64,000 nt of DNA from Phocoena phocoena (Eukaryota > Chordata > Mammalia > Artiodactyla > Phocoenidae), in contig NC_089234.1 in NCBI RefSeq assembly GCF_963924675.1, positions 24,667,668-24,731,667 on the forward strand, written 5' to 3'. Position 1 is the first letter of the stretch, and the number at the start of each line of letters is the position of its first letter. The position numbers and the translations under genes are program-made. Of this stretch, positions 1 to 12,600 are shown one piece after another. The notes beneath the pieces are model-generated. The model saw nothing but the letters and a program-made list of their open reading frames with translations, was not told the DNA's origin and made no database searches.

Positions 1-944
1 CCAATCTAGGGGCTTTTTGAATGTTATTTGATCATCACAGCAATCCCCCACTTAAGGAAACTAAGGCTTAGTTATTGTTTTCCCCACTTAAGGAAACTAA
101 GGCTTAGGTGGTCGAGTCACTTGGCTAGGAGCCCACAACTCGAGTCTGAGCAGGTAAGCAGTCCTGGTCTGCCCACCAGGCTTCTGGCTCATCCTCCTCG
201 GCCCTGGCCTCACAGGCCTGGAATGCCACCTCCTATTCTGGCACCAGGTCCTCCCAGCCCATTCATCTTGATCACTCTAAAATGAGTTCAGCTTCGCTGC
301 CTGCCCCTATTCTCACCCTCTCATTGCTTTTTTCTCCAAGCTCTTGTCTGACCACTCGGCCCCATGAACCTGCTCCTCTGGACTGTTGACCTACTGACCA
401 CTGATGAAGCCACTCTGCTCACCTGACCCCCACCCTGTGCCTCTGCCCCAGATGCCCCCATCCCTTGATGCTTATCAAATTCCCGTGCATCCCTCGAGGA
501 GCCTCCTTGATACTCTGTCGCAGGCTTTGGTACAGAGAAAGGCTCTTCACGCGCTCATTTCCCTCACGTTGTTTAGTTTTCCTGAGCTCCGGGCTTTTGA
601 AGAGATATCAGCCCTAGATTGGGCGTGATAGTAGAACCAGACAGTTCAGGACAGAACAGTGCTAGCAGATGGCACCATAAATCCACCTGGGAGCAGAACA
701 CTAACCCCTGGGAAGAGCTAAGGATCCCAGTCCTAAAGGGACCAGCCTACTAGCCCACCCTGGCCAGGATCTCAACAATAGGGCAAAGACCAAAGCCCAG
801 TAATGACCACCTAGACACAGTATTAGCATTATTCTGGAGGGATTGATAAATAGCCTCAAGAGTAGCAAGGGGGGGAATGGAGGAGCCTGGGAATCAGACA
901 GGTTCTGACAACTAATATGCCAAAACAGCTGTTTAAGAAAAAAT
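1..944. other. CFAP43 intron, left edge, mostly unassigned
   Basis: No exon resembling CFAP43 is seen. A MIR-like segment at about 40-145 contains a 26-bp sequence repeated at 46-71 and 82-107. The remainder (pyrimidine-rich 180-480, mixed sequence to 940) shows no feature I can name. Short open frames here have no protein-like composition. Confidence 0.5.
40..145 (+). repeat. MIR fragment with internal 36-bp duplication
   Basis: GAAACTAAGGCTTAG resembles the MIR core GAAACTGAGGCTCAG and is followed by MIR-like GTCACTTGGCTAGGAGC. The 26-bp core is present twice, 36 bp apart. Confidence 0.55.
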
Positions 945-2345
945 AATTTAGTACTACAAAGCTACAGTAATCAAGGCAATATGGTACTGGCACAAAAACA
1001 GAAATATAGATCAATGGAACAGGATAGAAAGCCCAGAGATAAACCCACGCACCTATGGTCAACTAATCTATGACAAAGGAGGCAAGAATATACAATGGAG
1101 AAAAGACAGTCTCTTCAATAAGTGGTGCTGGGAAAACTGGACAGCTACATGTAAAAGAATGAAATTAGAACACTCCCTAACACCATACACAAAAATACCC
1201 TCAAAATGTATTAGAGACCTAAATGTAGGACCGGACACTGTAAAACTCTTAGAGGAAAACATAGGAAGGGCACTCTTTGACATAAATCACACCAAGATCT
1301 TTTCTGATCCACCTCCTACGGTAATGGAAATAAGAACAAAAATAAACAAATGGGACCTAATGAAACTTAAAAGCTTTTGCACAGCAAAGGAAACTACAAA
1401 GAAGATGAAAAGACAGCCCTCAGAACGGGAGAAAATATTTGCCAACGACTCAACAGACAGAGGACTAATCTCCAAAATATGTAAACAGCTCATGCAGCTC
1501 AATATTGAAAAAACAAACAACCCAAAGCAAAAATGGGCAGAAGACCTAAATAGACACTTCTCCAAAGAAGACATACAGATGGCCAGGAAGCACATGAAAA
1601 GCTGCTCAACATCAGTAATTATTAGAGAAATGCAAATCAAAACTACAGTGAGGTATCACCTCACACCTGTTAGAATGGGCATCATCAGAAAATCTACAAA
1701 CAAGAAGTGCTGGAGAGGGTGTGGGGGAAAGGGAACCCTCGTGCACTGTTGGTGGGAATGTAAATTGATACAGCCACTATGGAGAACAGTATGGAGGTTC
1801 CTTAAAAAACTAAGAATAGCATTACCATATGACCCAGCAATCCCACTACTGGGTATATACCCAGAGAAAACCATAATTCAAAAAGACACATGCACCCTAA
1901 TGTTCACTGCAGCACTATTTACAATAGCCAGGTCATGGAAGCAACCTAAATGCCCATTGACAGACGAATGGATAAAGAAGATGTGGTACATATATACAAT
2001 GGAATATTACTCAGCCATAAAAAGGAACGAAATTGGAATGGATCTAGAGACTGTCATACAGAGTGAAGTAAGTCAGAAAGAGAAAAACAAATATCGTATA
2101 TTAATGCATATATGTGGAACCTAGAAAAATGGTACAGATGAACCAGTTTGTAGGGCAGAAATAGAGGCACAGATGTAGAGAACAAACGTATGGACACCGA
2201 GGGGGGAAAGAGGCGGGGTGGTGGTGGTGGTGGTGTGATGAATTGGGAGATTGGGATTGACATGTATACACTAATATGTATAAAATGGATAGCTAATGAG
2301 AACCTGCTGCATAAAAAAGTAAATAAAATTAAATTTAAAAAATCA
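945..2345 (+). mobile_element. 5'-truncated LINE-1, ORF2 C-terminus and 3' UTR
   Basis: ACTACAAAGCTACAGTAATC opens a clear L1 ORF2 match. A 321-codon open frame (1159-2124) encodes the ORF2 C-terminus with the Cys-rich [18 protein letters not shown] motif, then [16 protein letters not shown] and [14 protein letters not shown]-rich 3' UTR with a (GGT)n run (2217-2236) and an A-rich end (2312-2343) follow. The reverse transcriptase and endonuclease regions are missing, so the copy cannot move by itself. It lies in a CFAP43 intron in the gene's sense orientation. The open frame is long for a truncated copy, suggesting a fairly young insertion. Confidence 0.95.
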
Positions 2346-2500
2346 ATGAAATCGAAAGCTGATTCTTTGAAAAGATTGATAAAATGAATAAGCCTATAGC
2401 TAAGCTAAGAAAAAAGAGACAGATACAATTACTAATGTTAGGAAGAAAAGAGGGACATCACTACAGATTCCATGGAAATTAAAAAGGAATAAAGGAATTA
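2344..2500 (+). mobile_element. Older L1 ORF2 fragment
   Basis: AAGCTGATTCTTTGAAAAGA followed by ATAAAATGAATAAGCCTATA is a decayed copy of an L1 ORF2 segment that normally lies far 5' of the C-terminus just upstream. The order is therefore scrambled and this is a separate element. Confidence 0.8.
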
Positions 2501-2515
2501 TATGTTTTTGAAGAT

Positions 2516-2640
2516 TCTGTTGTTACATTCTCTAGCTCAGAGATTCTTTCCTCAGCCATGTCCAGTCTACCATCATGTCCAGAGCCCATCAGATACCTTC
2601 TTTATTTCTAAATAAAGAACATTTTTGATCTCTGAAAAAA
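2516..2640 (-). mobile_element. L1 ORF1 fragment, antisense
   Basis: GAGATTCTTTCCTCAGCCAT and the following bases are the reverse complement of an L1 ORF1 segment. The sense version is visible near 63320-63400 in this window (GACACAGCTGAGAAAAGAAT). Confidence 0.75.
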
Positions 2641-3556
2641 AAAGAAAAAATAATTGAAAACTGTATTAGCCATTAACTCAATGGGTAAAATCAAAAATAA
2701 ATAAAATGCAAATTACACAAGGTATTTGTTCAGACAATGAATAAAATAAACATGAATAAATGAGTAAATGAATGAATAAATAAATAAGACATTTTCTAAT
2801 CTGGGAGATATTATTTTCAGCTAGTTTGCTAATGATCTGCCAACAAAGTGAAATGCCAAAAAAAGAGGTTCTGTACAACATTGTAAATCAACTATACTTC
2901 AGTAAAAAAATTTTTAAAAAAAGTTTCTGAAGAGGACCCTAAGGACTAAGGATTGTTGGGTGTCACTTTCATGCCAGCTCTTTTGGCAAACTTTATTAAA
3001 ATAAGAATACTTAATCACTTAAGGAGGTAAAACTAATTGAGGTAACATATGTTTCTAAATGGCAAAAGGTACATCATACGATCCCCAAGAATAGTGGAAC
3101 ATTCATTTCACAGTGGACATAAACAATAGAAGAATATAGTGCAATAAAACCCCAAGACAGAGGTCACAAAATGCCACTTCAAATATGCATTGACAAGGAT
3201 TAAGCCAACATTTACATATTTCAAACTTTTCTAATAAAACAGGAAGACTTGGCACAGTGGGTTTGCTTCACCACCTTGCGCCAACCAGGCAGATCTGTGA
3301 TGGTATGTGTGTTAGCTATCCAGCTACCATGGCTGTGCAACTGCCCACACACCTGCCTTGGCTCCTGTGTAGGACCTGCCTGCCTTAGTGGTGTTTGTGT
3401 TGACACCCTAGTCCTCAAGGAATGGAATCCTAAGCCTCCAGACTAAACCAAAGACGGGGAAGTATCCCCCTCCAAGTGCATCTGGTTTTTACAATTGAGA
3501 TTGTTTTTGAGGCCACATTTTCATTCTTACTTTTCCCTTCATTTGTGTTCCTTAAG
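2641..3556. other. Intron sequence with simple repeat and L1 3' tail
   Basis: 2735-2795 is an AATA/AATG-rich simple repeat. 2878-2926 (ACAACATTGTAAATCAACTA, then an A-rich end) matches the 3' terminus of artiodactyl L1. The GC-richer block 3245-3440 has open frames on both strands, but neither resembles a known protein. Confidence 0.5.
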
Positions 3557-3661
3557 ATAAGAAAGGATGCTGAGATGCAAAACCTAGCCAAGAGATATTT
3601 GGCTGAACTTATCAAAGGAGAATGCTGGAATTCGATGGCTGTGAAAGGCCGAGCTCTTAAG
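3557..3661 (+). CDS. CFAP43: CFAP43 exon a (first in window)
   Basis: The exon is 105 nt, 35 codons, phase 0 at both ends. The acceptor is CTTAAG at 3551-3556 and the donor is GTAACA at 3662. It begins [15 protein letters not shown] and ends KGRALK, a charged helical segment recognisable from mammalian CFAP43. The surrounding open frame extends both ways, but only this part resembles the protein. No earlier exon was found between 1 and 3556, so the preceding intron extends off the left edge. Confidence 0.93.
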
Positions 3662-6600
3662 GTAACAGATAGAACTTCAGGTACAACACCTTTGCCAATG
3701 AAAATTTTCATGGAAAGTCTCATGGCAGAAAATTTTAAAAAGAAAAAGTTTAAGAAAATCCATATATAGGAAAGCATTCGAAGCACACCTTGCTCCTTCT
3801 TGTACTGACTCCACCTCGATGTGTCATTTTACCTTGTCTCGTTCTTTCCTCTCCGCTCAGTCCCCATGTGCTTCTAAGCCAGCATCTCTTAAGCTTTGTT
3901 TCAGCACCTCTTTCCCTCTTTCCTCTACGACACCACCTGCATCCGGGTCTCAATATCTGTCTATTCCAAAAAGCCACTTCACTCACATTCCACACAGATG
4001 GAAAACTAGACAGAATATTATTCACATTTCTTTTTTTTAGATACATTTATTTATTTTATTTATTTATTTTTGGCTGCGTTGGGTCTTCGTTGCTGTGCGC
4101 GGGCTTTCTTTAGTTGCGGTGAGTGGGGGATACTCTTCGTTGTGGTGCATGGCTTCTCATTGCAGTGGCTTCTCTTGTTGTGGAGCATGGGCTCTAGGCG
4201 CACGGGCTTCAGTAGTTGTGGCACGTGGGCTCAGTAGTGTGGCTCACCGGCTCTAGAGCACAGGCTCGGTAGTTGTGGCGCATGGGCTAAGTTGCTCTGT
4301 GTACTATTCACATTTCTACCTGTACCTGCCTTCACATTTTCTTTTCCTTTTTTAAATATTCACAGTGAGATTTTTATGATCTTTTTTTTTATTTTATTTT
4401 ATTTTTTTTTGGCTGTGTTAGGTCTTCGCTCCTGTGCGTGGGCTTTCTCTAGTTGTGGTGAGTGGGGTCTACTCTTTGTTGCGGTGTGTGGGCTTCTCAT
4501 TGTGGTGGCTTCTCTTGTTGCGGAGCACGGGCTCTAGGCACACGGGCTTCAGTAGTTGTGGCACGAGGGCTCAGTAGTTGTGGCTCGCAGGCTCTAGAGC
4601 GCAGGCTTAGTAGTTGTGGCACGCGGGCTTAGTTGCTGCGCAGCATGTGGGATCTTCCTGGACCAGGGCTCAAACCCATGTCCCCTACATTGGCAGGTGC
4701 GTTCTTAACCACTGCGCCACCAGGGACGCCCCTGCCTTCACATTTTCTAAAGGACAGTTTTTTGTGCCTTTTTATTGAGATTCCTCCCAACACAGTTTCC
4801 CTCTTTGTGTAGGGTGACCAAGAGTCCCAGTTTATGCCTGTGGTCCTAGAGTAACTATTAACAGCACCTTTTTCACTTTCAAATATGCCCCCTGTTTAGA
4901 TAATGAAGTATTGATCACCCTCCATTTATGTGATTGAGTATTGCTCTAAAACAGGGTTTCTCGAGAACGGCACACTTGGGGCTGGATAATTCTTTGTTGT
5001 AGGGGCTGACCTAAGGATTGGAGGATTTTGCAACATCCCTGCCCTCTATCTACCAGGCCCCAGCAGACTCCGCCACCCCAATCATTGACAATCAAAAATG
5101 TCTCCAGACATTGCCAAATGTCCCTGAGGGGCTGGAGAGGATGGAGACAGTGGCCAGCAAAATCACTTCTGGTTGAGAAGCACTGCTCTAGAAATAAATC
5201 TTTCACAAAAGCACAGTATTTTTTATACAACGTTTACACCAATACTGAAGGCATACATTGTTTTATTTTATTCCTTTTTTTTAAATCGAAGTAGAGTTGA
5301 TTTACAATGTTGTGACAGTCTCTGCTGTACAGCAAGGTGACTCAGTTATACACATATAGACATTCTTTTTTTATATTCTTTTCCATCATGGTTTATCACA
5401 GGATATTGAGTAATGTTCCCTGTGCTATACATTAGGACCTTGTTGTTTATCTACATTTATTCTAAATGTAATAGTTTGCATCTACCAACCCCAAACTCCC
5501 AGTCCATCCCTTTCCCTCCCTCCTTCCTCTTGGCAACCACAAGTCTGTTCTCTATGTCTACAAAATAGATAAGTTCATTTGTGCCATATTTTAGATTCCA
5601 CATACAAGGGGTATCATATGGTATTTGTCTTTCTCCTTCTGACTTACTTCACTTAGTGTGATAATCTCTACATTATTTTATTTTAAAGAAAGCTTCCATG
5701 GGCCATTTCACTCATGCATGATAACCTATGGATTAATTTTGTTGAGAGAAAACGTGCCCCACTCTGCCCCAGATACACACAATTGTTCTAAAAATGGATT
5801 TATTTCATTTTGCTCTTTTTTTCCCAAGTGCTTTCACATCCCACGTGTGGTTGAGAACTTCCCAATGAAAGAACGCACAGATGAGGAGCTGAAAGAATTG
5901 AAGAGAGTCGTGCAACAAAAAGAGATGGAAGCAGAGTGTCTTAAAGTACAATTTTAAACATATATGTGTTTATATAAGTGACGTGTTTTCTTTCAGGATT
6001 TCCTTCACACAGATTTGAGTTGGAATACTACTTAAAATACGTTTAGATATTGTTTGTGTTTATATTTATATTCCTTTATGTGTAGGAATATATTCTAATG
6101 AATATAGGAGCCTATATCCACGTAAACAACATTGGCTATCCCTCAAATATGGTGATATACTTTTAAAATTGCGATTTGGGATTTTGTTCTTGTCCTGGTC
6201 AGAAGTTCTTCATCCACACATACTCTTTTTACCACCTCTTATCACTGGGGATTGTGTTTTAAGATAGTTGGCCAAGGATGAAGTAGAATCTGTTTTGGTG
6301 GGATTTATGGTTTTCCTAAAGCAATCCTACCTTTTTTTTTTTTCCAGAAATCTCTGTCAAACCACTTAAAAACACTGCCCAATTGGTGTAGTTTCATTTT
6401 GGCCAGAACTTTGCATCCATTCTTTTTCTAAAACTAAAATGAAGGCATGCTTAATTCTTTTTACATACTCATACCAGTCCTATGTGAATAAGTTCCTTTG
6501 TAAAATGTGAAGAGAAGGTATATTTTTTAATGCTTAAGTACCAAGAAAGACTCAAAATATTTACGAGAAGCTGTCATCCCGACAGAAAAATATGAATATT

Positions 6601-9600
6601 ACACACTATCAAGAAGAATTTTTACTCTTATGATTTATCTACAGTCTATCAATTTCTGAGGCTTTCTCTTCAGCAGGTTCAGGACATCACTTTAAATTCA
6701 GTTGTTGGCAAGACAATTAACATCTTAAAATGATTGTTGAAATAATTAAGTTGTCCCAAAATTGCCCTTTAGAGAATTCTTCTGATTGCGTAACTTTCAT
6801 TTCATCTTTTTCTATATTTAGCTACAGAAGGAAATGGTAGAGGTTCAGTCTGCAATTACCTTGGTTAAAAAGCATCATGAAGAGGAGGATGAAGAAGAGG
6901 AAGAAGATGGGACAGCAAAAGATACCAACTTGCCCAATTACCTGCTTGGTAGTCTGAGTACTGATTTTAGGGTACCTACCTCTTTGTTGTCAAGCCAACT
7001 GGAACTTCATTCCAGAGAGGAGAAAATCAACCAAATTATATTACTGAAAGTGGGTGAATTTTTTCTTTACCCTTGAAAATCTCTAAAACTTTCCATGAGG
7101 TGTCCTGCAAAGGCTCAAATTGAAATCCAATGCCAATCAAATGATGTCTTTAAAGTACACAGAGAAATATCCACATGGCTAGCATCCATGTTCTTTAAAC
7201 AGAGCTCGTGGACAAGAGTTGTTTTCATCCATTTGGAGTGGGTTCTGTGATACCAGGTTTTCTAAAGAGCACCCTCCACTGGCTAACACCGCAAACCATT
7301 TTTCTACTTAGATCTTCGGGAAACTCAAAGATAAAAGAAATCCTTGAATGCCACCTTCTAGGTAACCCAGATGTCAATTAGGACCTCCCTGTAAGATCAA
7401 GATGTGAATGCTTATGTATCTCCTTAATCTAGGAAAGTACAATTTCCTCTCTAAGATTTCTATAAGTGCTGGGGCTCAGGGATAAGGTATGGTGTCCTTC
7501 AGGCTCTAAGCTCCTACTCCTTGCTTTCCACCAAACAAGTCAGTTTCAGAACACACCTGTACATGCCACGCCTACTGAAGGTTTTCGAAAACTCAGTAAC
7601 TGAGATTGCACCAGTGCAGACGGTTTGAAATTTAATGTTTGGCCATTCCTATTCCTGAAGATCCTTCAGCCATGTCTGCAATTTGAGTTCTAGCCTCTTG
7701 CTGTGTTACTCTGCTCTCCCTTCCTATCTTTTTCTCTTCTTTGTCTCCTCCAATACCTAAAATTCCTGTGCATTTATACTGAGAACTGTTGAGTTATGCC
7801 TTTTGTTGCTTAGCTTCTGCTGACCTATGCCCTCAGTGTCTCACCTTCCTGCTGCTTTATTAAGGTGTTTTCCTACACGAAAGTCATTTCAGCCTGAGAG
7901 AAATTCTGGTGCCAGCCGTTAAGATCATTTTCTACCCTGCTTTAATGGTTTCATCTTCAGTAGGATAGATGTATAGACTGAAGTCAGATGGTAAAGTCAG
8001 GTCTACTTTTAGTTTGACCCATCATTCTACTCACCAGCAGAGCTAGGGGCAATCCAGCTGGACCCACATCCACCTTAGTAACTGGCTGATCCAACTGGGC
8101 AGCTTGGGTTCCCTTTCTACCTGAAAATGACCTGTCCATACAGAGGAAGACTATTGTGTGTAGTTGTGCTTCTCTGGAAGATTCTCCAGACCTCTAGAGG
8201 CCATCTTTTCCTCACCTCCTCTCCCCAAACCTGGTTCCAAAGAAAAGATATTTCCCAACTTTAATACTGAATATTTCTTTTTAAATATTTTTATGATGGA
8301 TTTTTTTAAGAACATACACAAAAGTAGAGAGAATAGCCCAAAGAGCCTCCAAGTAGCCATTACCCACTTATCAATATACCTGCACACTGAGCTACATCGT
8401 GTGTTTCTGGAAGTACGTTGTAGTATAACAGTTATGCTGTTGCTTAACCTTACCCATGGTGGGATGCCACTATAGATTACTGAACCAAGATGTGACTTAA
8501 TATAAACAGTATTTTAGAAAGATTACTTTGCTTATAATTTGTAAAGTGATTTTGGAGGGAAAGTAAAGCTGTGGGACCATGTTGCCAGGAAAGGTATAAT
8601 ACATGGTGTGTTTATAATAACATATTGATATTTTAGGATATTATTTACAAGGTAAAAACTGCTTTCAATAATGAGTTTGATGCGGCATATAAACAAAAAG
8701 AGATTGAAATTGCACGTGTGAAGGAAAAAAATGTAAGAGTTCAAGAAATCGTTTTGGATCTGGAGTTGGAAGAAACAGTCTGGCAACCAGAATTTGAGGA
8801 CTGTGAGAAGCCAGAGAGAACCCTTATTGTGGAAAGTACTGAGGTACGATTATCCGTACATCATCTCTTCCCTTCTTTCTCATGACGTCTTCCAGGCTCT
8901 TATTTATTCTTCTTATTTTTGCTACCAGAAGCAACCGTATAAGGTAGCATTCTTGGTTACGAGTAACAAAAACAGTTAACACAGCCCCAGCAATAATGGG
9001 GATTTCTTCTATGAATGCTGTAGAGTCCAGAGAAGACTTGGACACCAAGCCTAGAAAGAAGCAGGAACCACACGCTGGAACCTTGTGGAGAGTCCAGAAG
9101 TGCTCTTTCTTCATCTCTTGACTCACTTCTCTCTGCATTTCAGCTGCCTCTAGCAGTTTCTATGTTATATCGCCTATGCTCAAGAGAGCAATTTGTCCAA
9201 ACTATAATCTCTTAGCCCTAGTTCTGGATTCGCCTGGGAAGGGGCTTCTTGGTCCAACTTGGGTCCAGCACCTGTACCCATGGAGGCTGGGTCACATAAT
9301 GGGAATGAGGCTGATGGAGCTCCAGTAATTATCTAGCCATTAGAGTAGTATGGGTCCCAGAGAAAGGGGCTCACTGGACAGCCTTCTTAAAAGGTATTTG
9401 GCACAAATGCAGTTACAAATAAATGCTTAAAGAAGACAATTCAAATATAATCATATTTCATTTATAAAAAGTAACTCAAAGAGAACACCCTTGCTCACAT
9501 GAAACCATCTTGATTACTTTGGGGCAAAAGATAATAGTGTTGCTTAGAAGTAATAACAAACACTCATACAGTCCCTGTTAACAGTAACCGTCTATTTTTC

Positions 9601-12600
9601 TCACTCTCTCATTTTGGACCTCATCTTCATTCCAAGACAGGAAATTGGTTGCAAAATCTGGATAGTCCCTCCATCTCCTTAATCCCTTCTAACCTCCTCC
9701 CGGTGTGTGGAAGGAAAGTATGGCTTGAATTTTGTAAGAATAACAGCAGGAAACCACATTTTCTCTTTCAGATTACAGCTCAGAAACATATTAATCCACA
9801 GCAAAAAGCCAAAACAGAATTGCTTGTGACCCGTGAAATGGAGCGATTGCTTCTGTCACAGGTATACGGTTTTTTTAAATGGTACCTAAGACCCTTTTCC
9901 TTTTAGGGATATTTGTTCCTAATTTGGTTGAATAGTCTTGTACTCCACCATAGAAACACATCAAGGTATTTGTTGTGGTCAGAGGTCACTGGAATCTCAG
10001 TGGCCTCCTCTTCTCCCCTCCATGCATGCCACTGCCCACCCTCCCCAATCCTAAATGCAGTCATTCTAACATTGGGGACAGGGGGGCTGTCCCCAGTGCC
10101 ACTGGAGTGTCAGACCTCTGTCTCAGTGACCCTCTCTGACCTTGGCTTTTTCCGAAGGGCACCACCACAAGACGCCGAGCCCTCATGGACATGATGGGAG
10201 GAGTTCTGGAAGTCAAGAAGGAAGACATTTTGAGAATGGTGAGATTCCTGGTCATCCTTGTGGAAGGTGGAATGGGATGGAAAGAGCTACTGAAATGTGA
10301 CCATTTTTTCCCATGTGAACCAGAGTTGTAGAAATTCTACAGCAACAAATATACCACCCCCCAGTACCTTATAAACTTACCACATCAGGCAAAGAAGAAG
10401 AAGTTTGAAACACCAGGCTTGCCTTCCAATCTGATGAAAAGCAAACAAATGAACAACAACAAAAAAACAACCACAGTTGTTTGGGTCTCTACAGAAAGTA
10501 GGGATAATACTGCACCTCTAATTTTCCAGATACACCAAGAAACATTCCCTTTGATACCTGACATAGGTATCCCTGGAGCTCAGGCATAGTTCTAGCTATG
10601 AAGATATCAACTCACACTTCTGAACTTGTCACTTAAGAGTCAGGGTACATCCCAAAATGCTTACCCTCGCTTAAGTGACAGAAAGACCATTGTAACATTT
10701 TTTCATATCCTTTGGTCAAAGTGTTAGGTGATTGCCTTGCCAATGTGAAGAACTATACCCTTTTAAAGGACTCTCTTTTTAAAACTGTAACAATAACTCT
10801 GAATTTGACTATATTGCTATATTTATGTTTAACCTAGAATATATGCTTTCCTTTATATCTTCAGGTGATTCCTCAACCTGCTTTCATGTCAAAACCTGAT
10901 GCTTTGTGGTCTGAAAAGGAAAGGAAACAATTCAAAGAGTATGAGAAAAAAGTCAAGGAATTAAATGAAGAAAGAGATAAGTATAGAAAGGTCAGAAGAG
11001 CAAAGAATATAACCTACCTTATCAAGGGTGTTTCAGTATCTTTTCAAATGAAGTGCTCTTTATTTTCTCAGTGTCTTTAGTAGCCTAGAGATGGTGTTTG
11101 GGCTTAAATTCTCAAGAGAATTTGAAGAAGCGAGTGGAGATAAATTTAAAGGCTTACTACAATTTAAAACGAAAAGAACATGTAGCAATTTTTTAAAGTT
11201 CTTATTGATTTCAAATTTCACATCATTACAGTTCATTTGGTCCTTCATTCATTCTTCAAATATCTAGTGAACACCTATGGTAGTATGTTCAAGGCACTGC
11301 AAGGGACTGCTCTCTATTGTCTATGTCAATTTGAGTTGTATACTGTTGCTTGACTTGCTCTCAATTTCAAGGAAAAGAGAGAAAAATGACACAGTCAATA
11401 AAGTTCTAATTTGAGATTTTTGCAATGCAGGTCTCCCACTTTTATCCTTCCATCACAAGGCAACATTCCCACATTAAAAGTGCTTACAGTTATAATAGAG
11501 ATGTAAAAGGTGATGGTGTACAACCAAGTAAATGATATTTATTCTTCTGTGAAGAAAGTAAAATCATACCATCATTTGAGGCAGAGCAGTTTGTCAGCTT
11601 TATGGTGAACAATTCCTTTGAACGTATTGTTAACTTGTCCCTGTTTTTATTCACTGCAGTCCTCTAACAATGTCTTTGTGTATTATCCAAAATGAGTAGT
11701 TTTGAATGCAGTAAAGATTTCAAGAAGTTACAGAGTATAGACGCCTAAAGTGGCACCATTTACTCCACAGTCTTGCACTGTAAAATAGTCTGCTGCCTAC
11801 ACCTTCACCCCCTGCCTCTTGGCCATGCTCACCTGGTAAAACCTCAGCCTTGATTAAGCCAGGACTCAACCTTCTCTGCACCTGCACCATGCAGTGGGTA
11901 AAGGAAAAATACTGACTGGTTTCAGTCTAATGACTTTAACCTTTATTGGGTCCCTAAAGCTGCTCAACAATGCTGTTCCCCCTAGCTTTCAATTTCCCCC
12001 TAGCTTAATCCACATCACCTGGGGGAGCTTTTTTAAAATACAAATTCAGAGTCCATCATTCTGAGGACATAGAAGGACCCTGAGATTCTGCATTTCTAAC
12101 AGGTAACCACCTGGTGCAGCTTCTGCTGGTGGGTGGACTACAAGATCCTAGCGAGATCCTAGAGGGCCACTTCATGTGTTCTCCCCTATCCTCAAACCTC
12201 CAACACCTGACCGTCAACTCACTCTCACCTTATTTTCTTTTTCACTGGGAGAAGAGAAGCAACTAAAAGAGATTTTCCTTACTCCTCTCCCGCCACATCT
12301 ACCACCCACCTGCATTGAATCCAGAGATCCTCCCTGCCTTTCTGTTCCTTATGGGTGAAATGGCCTTGCAACTGCCCAAGCCTGGTCTTCCACTCGTGCA
12401 CTAGGTCCCATCCCATCTTACCTGTTCAGTGCTGTTACTCCAGCAATTTGCCCCTTTTCCCTGCATCGTCAGTTTTCCCCCTCTACTGGATTTTTCCATA
12501 GACACATGCTGTAGTCTTACACATTGTATACATCTCTCATCTTATACAAAAGGAAAAAAGACTCCCTTGATCAGGATTCTGGAGTTCTTTCTATTATTCT

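Noticed and set aside
120..160. A good donor (GAGCAG|GTAAGC) that might end a CFAP43 exon
   Set aside because: The upstream frame contains stops and the sequence is MIR; it does not resemble CFAP43.
1159..2124. A 321-codon open frame, the longest in the window
   Set aside because: It is the C-terminus of LINE-1 ORF2 with its typical Cys-rich motif and 3' UTR, not a host gene.
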